Shown here piece after piece: positions 7,767-17,179 of a stretch of 64,000 bases of DNA. Each line of letters starts with the position of its first letter. Position 1 is the stretch's first letter. Position numbers and translations under genes: made by a program. This DNA is from an uncultured Lachnospiraceae bacterium (GTDB lineage: Bacteria; Bacillota; Clostridia; Lachnospirales; Lachnospiraceae): NCBI GenBank assembly GCA_947650155.1, contig CANSUS010000003.1, positions 62,001 to 126,000 on the forward strand. Reading direction: 5' to 3'. The notes under the pieces are model-generated. The model did not search any database and was not told the DNA's origin. It saw nothing but the letters and a program-made list of their open reading frames with translations.

Positions 7767-8801
7767 TCACTGTCTGCCAAACAGCTTCTTACGTGCCTTC
7801 CGAAATCCATTCAACGCTCTGTAATATAAGAAAAAGAACAATGAGGATTTCATATGATACCGGATCAGTCTCTTCTGCTCTGCATCATAAGTCTGCTTAT
7901 AATAGGGATTTTCCTGAAAATCCGGAAACTCTTCCTTGATTCCGTCCGCCATCTTTTTTAAAAAACGAATCTTTACTCTTTCTTTTCCCACCATATAAGA
8001 GAAAAGTGTGTTAACATAATACAACTCGGTAAACCGGTACTCAAGTTCCCATTTATAGGGTACGTAAAATCCCGACTTTTTACACCAGTCTACCAGCATT
8101 TTTCCTGTAGTAAGCCGGTCCTCGCACTTGGCAAGACTAATGTGATGCACCGTAGAAGCATCATGTTGATAGTAATAATATAGCGGCTCGTCCACCAGCT
8201 CGAAATGCTTAAAATGCAGCATCCATACCGGCGCAGCGCAATTATCCTCATAGAAGACTTTTTCCGGAAAGCTGAGGTGATATCTGTCAATCACTTCTTT
8301 TTTATAAATCTTTATTACCATACTCCCCGGCTTTTTCATAAGAAGTTTATACTGCTCTGTTCCCAAAATTCCAGTCTGTTCCTCCGTATTATTCACTACA
8401 ACGCGCCCCGGTTCCATAGACTGCTTATCCGTAATCTGATACTGGCACCCTACCACATCAGCCCCGGTCTCTTCTGCTTTCCGGAGCAGTTTTTCATACA
8501 TATCCGGCGCGGCAAAATCGTCGCTGTCAAAAAAACCGATCCACTCTCCCCCGGCATACTGCATGCCCCGATTTCTTGCTGCTCCCTGCCTGCCATTCTC
8601 TTCCATGCGAAATGCCCGCACCTTTTCAGGATACCGCTCCTCGTATCCCTTTAAAATTTTATAAGACTCATCCTCCGACGCATCATCCACACATATAATC
8701 TCATAATCCCCGGCGGTCTGCCGTATCAGTGAATTCAAACAATACTCCAGTTTTCCTCCCCCGGCCATGTTGTAAACAGGAACGACTATACTCAGTTTCA
8801 T
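7767..8801 (-). CDS. Glycosyltransferase family 2
   Basis: A 344-residue GT-A enzyme. The opening LSIVVPVYN, the nucleotide-binding IICVDDASEDES near residues 35-46, and the DxD-type metal site GFFDSDDF near residue 92 are all clear. The C-terminal half is basic and aromatic, without clear membrane helices, ending in a short hydrophobic patch SLFFFLYYRALNG. It adds a sugar to the lipid-linked repeat unit at the cytoplasmic side; the donor is unknown. The ATG at 8801 follows GGGAGTTAGC. It is 55 bases downstream of the ABC flippase gene and is followed by the pse promoter. Confidence 0.85.
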   Translation of the reverse strand: MKLSIVVPVYNMAGGGKLEYCLNSLIRQTAGDYEIICVDDASEDESYKILKGYEERYPEKVRAFRMEENGRQGAARNRGMQYAGGEWIGFFDSDDFAAPDMYEKLLRKAEETGADVVGCQYQITDKQSMEPGRVVVNNTEEQTGILGTEQYKLLMKKPGSMVIKIYKKEVIDRYHLSFPEKVFYEDNCAAPVWMLHFKHFELVDEPLYYYYQHDASTVHHISLAKCEDRLTTGKMLVDWCKKSGFYVPYKWELEYRFTELYYVNTLFSYMVGKERVKIRFLKKMADGIKEEFPDFQENPYYKQTYDAEQKRLIRYHMKSSLFFFLYYRALNGFRKARKKLFGRQ

Positions 8802-8835
8802 GCTAACTCCCATCTGCCCGCTTTAGCGGGCATAT
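8802..8835 (-). promoter_or_regulatory. Intercistronic hairpin plus ATGGGAGT start element, copy 3 (glycosyltransferase)
   Basis: A perfect 6-bp hairpin GCCCGC-TAAA-GCGGGC (8816-8831) is followed directly by AGATGGGAGTTAGC and the ATG at 8801, again 12 bases from the ATG of the motif. It fills most of the short gap between the ABC transporter stop and the glycosyltransferase. Confidence 0.65.
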
Positions 8836-8856
8836 AACCATAATGCATTTACGGCG

Positions 8857-10605
8857 TCACTTTTCTCTCCGAATTTTTCCGTCTTCCACCCGGTAAACCA
8901 CATCGCACTTCTCAATCGTTTGCAGCCTGTGCGCAATAATAACAAGTGTTTTTCTTCCATGCAGTCTGTTGATCGCTTCCATAATTGCTGCTTCTGTTTC
9001 ATTATCAAGTGCAGAAGTAGCCTCATCCAATATTAAAAGTTCGGGATCATTATAAAGCGCCCTTGCAATTCCGATTCGCTGCCGCTGTCCGCCCGAAATA
9101 CGGATACCTCTTTCTCCCACGCCGGTATGCACCCCCTCCGGCAGTCCCTTTACAAATTCGTCAAGCTGTGCTTCTTTCAATGCATACCACAGCTTTTGTT
9201 CATCAATCTCCTCCTCCGGTACGCCAAACGCCACATTCTGTCTGATATCCGAATTCAAAAGTGTGATCATCTGCGGAATATAACCAATATTTTTCAGCCA
9301 TTCCCTGTAATGCTCCATCACATTGACGCCATCCGCCGTAATCGTTCCTTCCCTGAGTTTCAAAAGTCCTAAAAGAATATCTACCACTGTAGTCTTGCCC
9401 GAGCCTGAACCGCCCACAATGCCAACGGAAGAACCGACCTGTATGGTAAGATCCGCCCGGTCAAAGATGAGTTTCTCTGTATTGGGATAAGCGTAAGTAA
9501 TGCCTGTAAGCTTTATTTCCTTTGTAACAGGAAGCTTTTTACCGGCTTCTTTCGCATAAGACATATCCACGTTTTTTTCACTGATATCTTCCACCAGATT
9601 GTCGCTGACATTCATAAAAAACGGCTCGCAATAGGCAATCTGCGTCAACTGATTATTGATTCTGCTTGCCGAAGGCATCAGACGCATAGCCGCTGTGGCA
9701 AAAGCTCCCAAAATAGTAATCATATCCGCCACATTCACATCCGCAAGCACCAAAACCAGCATATAGGCTACCATACCCGCAATGCAGACTGTCTCTATTA
9801 ACAGCTTCGGCGCACTGCTGAACAAATTTAACCGCTCCATTGCCGCTACGAAACCACGCCCCTGTTTCATATATTCATTCACAAAATATTGCTCTTTTCC
9901 GGCAACCTTCACCTCTTTAATCCCACAGACCGCCTGGGAAATCCACTCATACATAGAAGCGCCGTAATCCTGATTTTCTTTTCCGGTGCGGTTCATGATC
10001 GGTTTGATCATCTTCTTAATCACAAGCAGAGTAAGTACCAGGAGCGCTGCAATCACCACTGTCATAAGCGCATCCATAGCAAGCAGTACCACGCCCAGCG
10101 TCAGAAATACGATGGATTCGGAAATTACCTGCAAAAGCGCCAGTATCAGACCATACATATTATTTACGTCCGCCGCAATGCTTCTTTGAATCACTGCCGT
10201 ATCCGCATTTAAAAAATATTCATAGTCTTTTTTGATATAACTTTTCAAAAGACGTTGTGCCGTATAGAACTGGTTTGTGTATACAAAATGATACATTTTT
10301 TTCTGCTGGAAAAACAAGAACAGGTTTTTACATATAAAAGCCAAAATCAACGCTGTCATAACAATGACTGTAAGCTGTTTTGATGTTGTAATGTGAAACA
10401 CTTCATAAAATTTTGCTACAATCTCATACTTTTCCCCAAAACTCTGCATGGAATCCGGCGATAATATCACGGAAATGACCGGAATAACAAGTCCGATACT
10501 GAGCGCTTCCAGCATCGCCCCAATCAGCATCAGCACGAGCAGCCCTGCCATCTGCCTTTTTTGGGCCTTATTCATAAGTTTCATTAATTTTGTATATATC
10601 TTCAT
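8857..10605 (-). CDS. ABC transporter, fused permease and ATPase, PglK/MsbA-like lipid-linked oligosaccharide flippase
   Basis: The 582-residue half-transporter has an N-terminal six-helix exporter domain (to about residue 320) and a C-terminal ATPase. Walker A GGSGSGKTT is at 398-406, the Q-loop region is GYIPQMITLLNSD, the signature is ISGGQRQR, Walker B is LLILDEATSAL, and the H-loop is IAHR. The size, exporter type and position among glycosyltransferases resemble PglK of Campylobacter, which flips lipid-linked glycans. No Wzx-like flippase is seen in the window, so this is the best candidate for moving the repeat unit across the membrane. A lipid or peptide export role cannot be excluded. 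Confidence 0.82.
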   Translation of the reverse strand: MKIYTKLMKLMNKAQKRQMAGLLVLMLIGAMLEALSIGLVIPVISVILSPDSMQSFGEKYEIVAKFYEVFHITTSKQLTVIVMTALILAFICKNLFLFFQQKKMYHFVYTNQFYTAQRLLKSYIKKDYEYFLNADTAVIQRSIAADVNNMYGLILALLQVISESIVFLTLGVVLLAMDALMTVVIAALLVLTLLVIKKMIKPIMNRTGKENQDYGASMYEWISQAVCGIKEVKVAGKEQYFVNEYMKQGRGFVAAMERLNLFSSAPKLLIETVCIAGMVAYMLVLVLADVNVADMITILGAFATAAMRLMPSASRINNQLTQIAYCEPFFMNVSDNLVEDISEKNVDMSYAKEAGKKLPVTKEIKLTGITYAYPNTEKLIFDRADLTIQVGSSVGIVGGSGSGKTTVVDILLGLLKLREGTITADGVNVMEHYREWLKNIGYIPQMITLLNSDIRQNVAFGVPEEEIDEQKLWYALKEAQLDEFVKGLPEGVHTGVGERGIRISGGQRQRIGIARALYNDPELLILDEATSALDNETEAAIMEAINRLHGRKTLVIIAHRLQTIEKCDVVYRVEDGKIRREK

Positions 10606-10628
10606 ATTTCTATTTCCCCCTGTCCCCG

Positions 10629-11714
10629 CTAAATAACCGCATTATAATTATGCAGGCCGGGATCTTCATAAGCATCCCAAAAGGCTTGTCCCAGATTAAT
10701 CTTTTCATCCGCAAAATCTATCGTATCCAGTGCCGTTGTTACGATGGAAATCGCCAGCTTAAAATGTACGCCCTCGACAAAGTTCAAAACCTCTATCGGA
10801 AATTTCCCTTTAATCACCGTGCATTCAGGGAACAAAGCTTCATAATCCACTGTGTCACGCGGATGGGGTTTGATCACAACATGACATCCCTTTGCATAGT
10901 CCCTGATAATGTCTTTGCAGATCTGTATTCTTGCCTCTGTCTGTTTGGGATGGGGCTGCGTTAAAAACAACATACAGTTTCCATCTTTTGCTTTACTGCC
11001 AAGATCCTTCATGAACTGATCCGCATCCGGCATAAAGACTTTTAATATCATTTTTTTCTGTTCACCGCTTAAAGCAAGCTCCAGCGGCTTTCTGGGCACT
11101 TCAATATATTTTTTATAATCATATTTTAAAACGGATCGATCGTTGATTTCCATGTCCAGACAATATTTTCCATAGCCGTTTTGAATAAAAATAATATTCC
11201 ACCCTGCCAGAAAAGCTTTCAATCCAAAATGTCCCCTGTTTTCATAACGGGCTCCATCCAAATACTTCAGACAGTCCAGCCCGTCCTCCAGCGCATGATA
11301 ATAAATATGCTTATAGCTTAAATACCATCCAATTGGGTCCCAGTCACAATAAACGTAAATATCCTTATATTGTTTAAAGTCAATTGTAATGTACGGTTCC
11401 ATCTTTTTCGGATGTTTTTTCGTCAAAATAATCCGGTTTATCATATGCCACACCACATTATTATGAGACTTCCGGTATTTTTCAAGTTCCGGAAAGTCAG
11501 AGGCTTTTCTTTCATCCAGTTCAAATACTTTACGAAACATCCCGCTTGCCTCTAACTGCTCTTTCAGATTCCCAAAGTCCGTTGACATTTTGCTCAAGGC
11601 AATGTCCGCTTTCCCCTGTTCTTCTTCCGGACGATTACACTCCTTTAAAAGTGTTACATATACATTATAAAAGGTATGACATACATAAATTCTATCGTAC
11701 ATTTTAATCTCCAT
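10629..11714 (-). CDS. Candidate nonulosonate (sialic or pseudaminic acid) transferase, polysialyltransferase/GT52-like
   Basis: The 361-residue product lacks a GT-A DxD signature. It carries motifs known from bacterial sialyltransferases of the GT38/GT52 type: an acidic HALEDGLDCL (E143-D144-G145) and a C-terminal HP motif VIKPHPRDTVDY (residues 281-291). KGKFPIEVLNF follows and a threonine-bearing SIVTTALD lies near 323-330. In those families the two motifs hold the catalytic acid and the CMP-sugar phosphate. With pse genes downstream, the donor could well be CMP-pseudaminate; this is inference. The start at 11714 has GGAG at six bases; an ATG at 11702 is nearly as good. It begins 49 bases after the preceding GT8-like gene. 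Confidence 0.62.
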   Translation of the reverse strand: MEIKMYDRIYVCHTFYNVYVTLLKECNRPEEEQGKADIALSKMSTDFGNLKEQLEASGMFRKVFELDERKASDFPELEKYRKSHNNVVWHMINRIILTKKHPKKMEPYITIDFKQYKDIYVYCDWDPIGWYLSYKHIYYHALEDGLDCLKYLDGARYENRGHFGLKAFLAGWNIIFIQNGYGKYCLDMEINDRSVLKYDYKKYIEVPRKPLELALSGEQKKMILKVFMPDADQFMKDLGSKAKDGNCMLFLTQPHPKQTEARIQICKDIIRDYAKGCHVVIKPHPRDTVDYEALFPECTVIKGKFPIEVLNFVEGVHFKLAISIVTTALDTIDFADEKINLGQAFWDAYEDPGLHNYNAVI

Positions 11715-11763
11715 TCTTACTCCGGCAGATTCCCGGCTGCTCCCCCGGGCATTCTCTTTCGTC

Positions 11764-12729
11764 TTATTTTCCGAAAATTTTTTTAAGTTTTCCGGCTGCT
11801 TTATATTGCAGGGTATAATAGTTCCAGGGCCGCTTCGCGATCCTGATCCCTGCAATACGGGCGCATTTTTTTACTTCCGGAAAGCGTTTCTTTCTTCTAT
11901 AATAATGGTAAAAATACTCCATCGCATGTTCCTTTTCATCCGGAAGGTGCCAGATGCAGACCGGATTGTAGATTACATTAGTACTGATTAAATAAAAATC
12001 ATTGGTCCAATAGCGATATAGATATGGCGTCGCTGCAATCACTTCACTTTTACAAACCGCCTGCATCCTTGCCGCCGCAATGGAAAGAATCGTCTCATCT
12101 CCGGTATGGTCGTCCACACAAAATTTTTTCTCTTCCATCCTATGATAAACAGACTGGCATTCCTCCATAAACTGTTTCATTGACAGTCTGTTCCCACATA
12201 CATACTCCCCTCCGTAATGCACTATATTGAGATCATCTTCATAAAGCTTTCGATAGTCGGTACGTATTCTTTCCCTGTCATGATGATGATAAGCATGACC
12301 GAGAGGATATAATATAACACCCGTTTTGCATTCTTCCCACATCTCATCATATTCATGCATTGTGACCGTATCCGCATCCAGCAGCAAAAAATTATCATAA
12401 TCTTCCTCTGTTACTACGTGGAAAAGCGCACACAATTTAAAAAAGGCAAGCGACCAGACAAAAGTTTCCGGCATGACAAAATTGTCAAACTCTATTGTTT
12501 TTACCCGGATATTTTCTTCCTTAAACAGACTGCGGTACGGCTCGGGCACTTCTTTATTTACCACAAGCATCACCGTGTCGTCCGGATTATGGATCGCTGC
12601 AGACTTAAGGGAAACAAAAATGTTCTCCATATAAAGCGCCAGTTTTTTCTCATCCATATTTCCTCCAAGCTGCATGGAAGTTTTGTAATTTTCCTTAAAT
12701 GCAAACGCATTTATAATCAGATTCGCCAT
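11764..12729 (-). CDS. Glycosyltransferase, GT8-like
   Basis: A 321-residue protein starting MANLIINAFAFKENYKTSMQ. The DYDNFLLLDADTVTMHEYDEMW segment near residue 120 contains a DAD metal-binding motif like that of GT8 (glycogenin/LgtC) enzymes. A later HTGDETILSIAAAR and PVCIWHLPDEKEHA fit the acceptor and diphosphate parts of such folds. There are no membrane segments. It lies 7 bases after the preceding GT4 gene and begins the run toward the sialyltransferase-like gene, so it probably adds an inner sugar. Donor and linkage cannot be told. Confidence 0.68.
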   Translation of the reverse strand: MANLIINAFAFKENYKTSMQLGGNMDEKKLALYMENIFVSLKSAAIHNPDDTVMLVVNKEVPEPYRSLFKEENIRVKTIEFDNFVMPETFVWSLAFFKLCALFHVVTEEDYDNFLLLDADTVTMHEYDEMWEECKTGVILYPLGHAYHHHDRERIRTDYRKLYEDDLNIVHYGGEYVCGNRLSMKQFMEECQSVYHRMEEKKFCVDDHTGDETILSIAAARMQAVCKSEVIAATPYLYRYWTNDFYLISTNVIYNPVCIWHLPDEKEHAMEYFYHYYRRKKRFPEVKKCARIAGIRIAKRPWNYYTLQYKAAGKLKKIFGK

Positions 12730-12736
12730 ATTTTTC

Positions 12737-13966
12737 TCATCCGTTCTCAGGCATTTCCCGGTGCGTATCCTGCCTGCCGTTTTTCTTCATATACCGATAC
12801 CCTTTTCTTGGTGAAATAACAGGCGCTTTGCTGCATGGCCCCGACAATGGCGGTGTAATCTTTCCTGACAGAATCCCTCTGCAAAGCCCTAACAGTCTTT
12901 CCGCTGCTGCCTTCTCGTTCCATTCCCCTTGAATGCGCCGATAGGAAGCCCGTCCGAATTGTTCCGTCTTTTCCCTGTCTTTAACCAGCTTTTTTCCTGC
13001 ACGGATAAATTCCTTCTCATCACCTGTACGGTACACACAGCCGTTCTCCCCGTCTTTTAAAAGATATGGCACCGCACCGATACCATGTCCTGCGATCAGT
13101 GCGCATCCGCTGTTCATGGCCTCATTTACTACTGCCCCCCAGCCCTCTCTGTAATCACTGGTAAACAAAAAAATATCTGCTTCCTCCATCTGTTTTCTCA
13201 CTTCTTCAGGACTCAGGAACCCCAAAAGCCGGATTTCCTTTTCCAAACCCATGTTATTTATTTCTGAAAGAATTGCATTTTTTTCTTCCCCGTCCCCGAT
13301 CATAAACAATTCAAAAGCAATCCCTTCCGCTTTTAACGCTGCCGCCAGATGCACCGGATATTCCGGATGCTTAAGGGGTAGAAATCTTGCTGCAAAAAGA
13401 AGTCTGACTTTCCCTGTTTTCTCCCGGCGTTCCCTTTTTCTTTCCATTAATTGTTCCATATTCTGCTCTTTAAATTTCGGGAAATAACCAAAACAGTATT
13501 TTTTGCCGGGATAAGCTTTTATGAGTGCAAAGTCCGACGCCACATAGGCTCCTGCGCACAGCAGATATACCGGAGCTTTTCGATAACGGATGTGATCGTG
13601 ATATTTTTTCCGAAGCCCTCTGGGTGAAACAGCCTTCCACTGCCCTTCTCTGTATATCCGTTCCGAATAACGGATCACCGGTTTTCCCATCCGAAGTCTT
13701 TCTTCTATATAGGACTCATCTTCTACCCCGCCAAAGACCACTATATCACTTTCCATAATAAGCTGCCTGCATGCGCTCTCTTCCTCATAAAAAAGCTTTA
13801 TATACGGAATCCGGGCAGCATCCACTCCCCATCCCATAGCAACCCTCTCTGTTTCCATCGGCATTGTCTGAATAAAATGATAGTTTTCTCCCAGTTCTTC
13901 ATACAGTCTGTCCGCAAGCGGAATCTGATGATGATTAATATAATTAGACACAAAGGTTAATTTCAT
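12737..13966 (-). CDS. Glycosyltransferase family 4 (GT-B)
   Basis: The 409-residue product starts MKLTFVSNYINHHQIPLADR and has a GT-B layout. VRLLFAARFLPLKHPEYPVHLA opens the donor domain near residue 200, followed by FMIGDGEEKNAI and the conserved REGWGAVVNEAMNSGCALIA with the EX7E-type acidic pair. The ATG at 13966 overlaps the end of the upstream gene by 23 bases and follows TGGAGATTTACA, so I use it instead of the longer open frame to 14101. It acts in repeat-unit assembly. The C-terminal 30 residues are basic and rich in proline and serine. Confidence 0.83.
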   Translation of the reverse strand: MKLTFVSNYINHHQIPLADRLYEELGENYHFIQTMPMETERVAMGWGVDAARIPYIKLFYEEESACRQLIMESDIVVFGGVEDESYIEERLRMGKPVIRYSERIYREGQWKAVSPRGLRKKYHDHIRYRKAPVYLLCAGAYVASDFALIKAYPGKKYCFGYFPKFKEQNMEQLMERKRERREKTGKVRLLFAARFLPLKHPEYPVHLAAALKAEGIAFELFMIGDGEEKNAILSEINNMGLEKEIRLLGFLSPEEVRKQMEEADIFLFTSDYREGWGAVVNEAMNSGCALIAGHGIGAVPYLLKDGENGCVYRTGDEKEFIRAGKKLVKDREKTEQFGRASYRRIQGEWNEKAAAERLLGLCRGILSGKITPPLSGPCSKAPVISPRKGYRYMKKNGRQDTHREMPENG

Positions 13967-15221
13967 TGTAAATCTCCAGTAGTCTTTTATAATTTGCCGC
14001 AGCATCATGGGTTCTGCCCGCACGCTCTTTTTCTGCCCGTGATAGTCTGTCTGCAAGCTGTTCATCCGAAAAAATACGCATAATCTGCGCTGCAAGCGCA
14101 TTTTCGTCCTCTGACGAATATAACAGGCCTTCCTTTTCCCCTTCTAAAAGGCTGGATACACCGCCCGCATTACTGCTTACCACCGGCACGCCTAAAAGCA
14201 TCGCCTCACCTACCGAATTGGGGGAATTTTCCAAAACAGATGCCGACAAAAAAACATGACTTTTCAAAAACCTCCCGCACATTTCTTCTGCATCCAGTTT
14301 TCCCAGAAAGACGACCCTTTCCTTTAAGTGATTTTCCCGAATCAGTTCCAACAAATATTTTCCATAAGTTCCAATCCTGATCTTATCTTTCAAAGATTCG
14401 TATGCCGTTATTTTATCGCCTGCCACATACATTTTCGCATCTGGATATTCCGCAAGTACTTTTGGAAACGCCCGCAGGGCGATATGCAGCCCTTTAATCG
14501 GATAGTTCCCCTGACTTACAAAGATGGAATGCTTCTCACATTCTTCCCGTTTCCAGCTTTTCCCATAAAAAGCGCTTCTGAGTGTTTCATTCCATTTATA
14601 ATATTTTGCCGTTTCCAGATATTTTTTCATCACAGCTTTGTCCCACGCGGTCCTGCCTGCAATATTTCCGGCAAGCATCAGCGCTGCTTTCTCATTTGCC
14701 CCGCGAAGCATGAATTTTTCCTGCTGCCGCATTATATTATCTTTTTTAAGCCAGTCGCGAAAAGTCTGTTTCCTGCAGACTTTGTCCTGAATCCCTGCCG
14801 TATAATATTTTGCGCACTCACCGCATATTCCCTGTACGGATATCAGAAGCTTTTTCCGGTTCCGGCAGATTTTTGCCATTGCAAGCGTATGTGGAAATTC
14901 TGTACCAAATACATGGATTACATCCGGCTGAAACTGACTGACAATATTTCCAAGCCTTTCCTCCAGTGAACTGTCATAAACTTCAGGATGCAGCGTATCC
15001 TCATAAAATCCGTAATAGTGCAGGCTCTCTTCCACCATACCGCTGACACCGTCCTGTTCTTTTGACACCGGAAAGCATATACCAAGTGTTATTTTATTTT
15101 CCTTCTCTTTCAATAAAGTCTCCGAAATACCGGTAATCCATCCCTCTTTATTGCTCTCCGGCATTTGAAGTTCTCTTGCAATCATTGGAAGAACAATATT
15201 ACACAGCCATAAGATTCTCAT
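13944..15221 (-). CDS. Glycosyltransferase family 4 (GT-B)
   Basis: A 425-residue GT-B enzyme starting MRILWLCNIVLPMIARELQM. The N-terminal domain includes VIHVFGTEFPHTLAMAKI. The donor domain starts near SIFVSQGNYPIKGLHIALRAFPKVL and contains the EX7E motif ASVLENSPNSVGEAMLLGVPVVSS. The ATG overlaps the stop of the upstream GT2 gene by four bases (ATGA), showing translational coupling. It is a retaining transferase by family. Its relation to the next GT4 gene is distant, so the two probably add different sugars. Confidence 0.85.
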   Translation of the reverse strand: MRILWLCNIVLPMIARELQMPESNKEGWITGISETLLKEKENKITLGICFPVSKEQDGVSGMVEESLHYYGFYEDTLHPEVYDSSLEERLGNIVSQFQPDVIHVFGTEFPHTLAMAKICRNRKKLLISVQGICGECAKYYTAGIQDKVCRKQTFRDWLKKDNIMRQQEKFMLRGANEKAALMLAGNIAGRTAWDKAVMKKYLETAKYYKWNETLRSAFYGKSWKREECEKHSIFVSQGNYPIKGLHIALRAFPKVLAEYPDAKMYVAGDKITAYESLKDKIRIGTYGKYLLELIRENHLKERVVFLGKLDAEEMCGRFLKSHVFLSASVLENSPNSVGEAMLLGVPVVSSNAGGVSSLLEGEKEGLLYSSEDENALAAQIMRIFSDEQLADRLSRAEKERAGRTHDAAANYKRLLEIYNEINLCV

Positions 15222-16033
15222 ACCCTGCCTCCATACAGCAGCCCCTTTAATCCATTATAGATTCCGGAGAAATGCCTGCTCTCCGCCAGCCTGCTTCTAA
15301 GCGGCGCAAGAGTAAGCCACAAAACTGCCTGAAATTTCATTCTCTGTCCCCTGCTCATATATTTTGCTGTAATCTCTTTGTGTTCTTTTGCAGAAATCCT
15401 TTTATTTTCCTTTGTTTCCGAAAAGCCTCCGCCTTCATAATCCGCTACAACTACCGGCATATAAAGCGGATCGGCAGCCTTTTGGAAATAACTCCACAGA
15501 AAATGTTCGTAATCTGCACGTACCTTATATTGTATTAGATACCCACGCTCCAGAAAAAGTTCATTTTTATAAAAACATGCCTGATGGCAGGGCACATTCC
15601 TGTAACATCCAAAGGCATCCATATGTGGATTGGATGGAATCAGGCTGTCCGAAAGTACGGAATAAATGTCACCGTAAAAAATTTTATTCCGTTTTCCCTG
15701 CACCAGACTCTTTACGTTTTTCAGCACATCCGCGTCATGAAATGTATCTCCACAGTTCAGAAAAAACAAAATTTCCCCCTTTGCCTGCGCTGCCGCCTGA
15801 TTCATCGCATCATAAATACCTGTATCCGCCTGTTTTATTATTCGGATACAGTCTCTTTCTTCCAACGCTTCTATGGAACCATCCGTAGAATTTCCATCTT
15901 TAATAAGAATTTCCAGGTCATCTTCATTCAGGGACAGGAAACTTTGTGCCAGAATGCTGGATAACGTTTTTTGCAGTTTGGGACCAGGGTTTAACGATAC
16001 TACAATTACAGTGAAAAAAGGATCTTTATTCAT
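15218..16033 (-). CDS. Glycosyltransferase family 2 (WcaA-like)
   Basis: A 271-residue GT-A enzyme: TVIVVSLNPGPKLQKTLSSI at the N-terminus, EILIKDGNSTDGS near residue 45, then ADTGIYDAMNQAAAQAKGEILFFLNCGDTF with the acidic GD site replacing a classical DxD. This arrangement is typical of WcaA and WbbJ-associated GT2 enzymes in capsule clusters. The ATG follows GGGAGTGCCTGA. It overlaps the next GT4 gene by four bases and lies 44 bases after the EpsG-like gene. Confidence 0.84.
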   Translation of the reverse strand: MNKDPFFTVIVVSLNPGPKLQKTLSSILAQSFLSLNEDDLEILIKDGNSTDGSIEALEERDCIRIIKQADTGIYDAMNQAAAQAKGEILFFLNCGDTFHDADVLKNVKSLVQGKRNKIFYGDIYSVLSDSLIPSNPHMDAFGCYRNVPCHQACFYKNELFLERGYLIQYKVRADYEHFLWSYFQKAADPLYMPVVVADYEGGGFSETKENKRISAKEHKEITAKYMSRGQRMKFQAVLWLTLAPLRSRLAESRHFSGIYNGLKGLLYGGRV

Positions 16034-16077
16034 TCAGGCACTCCCTTTCTATTTTTACCAGAGTGTAAAACCCGTTC

Positions 16078-17175
16078 TTATTCTGTAAAAATCCAGGTTC
16101 TATAAGGTAAAACTTTAATAAGAGGATCATATGCTTTATATAAAAAAGCTGCAAAATATATCATTGCCGCTGCAATAAACAATGTTTTCCATAGCTGACG
16201 CTTTCTTCCGCAAGGGAGGGCTGTAATCATTCCCGGAAGAAGGAAAAGCTGGCTTATGTTCATATAATAACCAATGCGGGATACTTCCGGAATAAAGGAG
16301 CCGCATAAATATAAGAGCAGGGAAAGATAATTTAACTGAAAAAAGAAACGGTTGATCGGCTTATGGCGGATGGTTTCTTTGTAAAGACAGATCCCCGCGG
16401 CAAAAATTCCGGCGCAGCGCACAATATTTACGTAAGAAGTTCCTCCTTCCAGATAAATAGTATCCGCATAGGTGGGATATATTTTAATGATAATCTGTAA
16501 AAGGAAATCTCTTAGAAAAAAGCCAGCTATGGCAGCGGCTGCAAAAAATAACATCTGCCATTTTTTCCACGCAAAGCTCGCCAAAAAATAAACGGGCAGA
16601 ATCAGAAGTACCGATTTATGAAAGGATGCCGCGAGAAGTACGGTAATCACAAATTTTCCGTATTCTTTTTGCAGTACATATTTCATAGATATGACAGCCA
16701 GCGCCAATGCCAGATAGTAGCGTATCGTATTCATGCTGTTAAAATAATATCCAAAAGTCATAAACAGAAAGAAAGAAAAGGAAAACTCTGCACTCAAATC
16801 ATAGATGCCTTTTAAGAATAAGAAAACAGTGATTCCGGCAAATAAAGCAAAAATGAGCAGATTGGTTTTTTCCCCGGAGCCAAACACATATTGAATCCCT
16901 TTGACAAACAGGTTAAAGCCCGCCTCTGTAGGAACGCCGTCACTGCCTTCTATCATCATCAGACGGAAATATTCTTCATAACGGGTATAGTCATTTCCTA
17001 CATAGTACCGGCAGGCAGATACCAAAAATAATAACACAAAGATACCACACAGAAGAATACCATTACGCATCTTCAATCTGGTAACAAATCGGATGTCCCT
17101 GTTAATCATTCCCGGTTTCTGTACAAAAAATGCCATTCCCACAGTCACGATCATTAAAATAATATATACTGCCAT
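16078..17175 (-). CDS. epsG: EpsG family membrane protein, candidate polysaccharide polymerase (Wzy-like)
   Basis: A 365-residue protein with about ten membrane segments. The RYYVGNDYTRYEEYF motif near residues 56-70, the following PTEAGFNLFVKGIQYVF and the NSMNTIRYYLALALAVISMKYV segment are typical of EpsG proteins in exopolysaccharide loci. These are thought to polymerise undecaprenyl-linked repeat units outside the membrane. It lies between a glycosyltransferase (4 bases upstream) and a GT2 gene. Together with the Wzz-like protein and sugar transferase it supports a Wzy-type assembly route. Confidence 0.82.
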   Translation of the reverse strand: MAVYIILMIVTVGMAFFVQKPGMINRDIRFVTRLKMRNGILLCGIFVLLFLVSACRYYVGNDYTRYEEYFRLMMIEGSDGVPTEAGFNLFVKGIQYVFGSGEKTNLLIFALFAGITVFLFLKGIYDLSAEFSFSFFLFMTFGYYFNSMNTIRYYLALALAVISMKYVLQKEYGKFVITVLLAASFHKSVLLILPVYFLASFAWKKWQMLFFAAAAIAGFFLRDFLLQIIIKIYPTYADTIYLEGGTSYVNIVRCAGIFAAGICLYKETIRHKPINRFFFQLNYLSLLLYLCGSFIPEVSRIGYYMNISQLFLLPGMITALPCGRKRQLWKTLFIAAAMIYFAAFLYKAYDPLIKVLPYRTWIFTE

Positions 17176-17179
17176 TCCC

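Noticed and set aside
12355..12819. Open frame of 154 codons on the plus strand over the GT8-like gene
   Set aside because: Antisense to a supported glycosyltransferase and without a ribosome site.
14328..14969. Open frame of 213 codons on the plus strand inside a GT4 gene
   Set aside because: It is the antisense shadow of a clear glycosyltransferase; composition is Phe/Ile/Ser-rich as expected for reverse frames.
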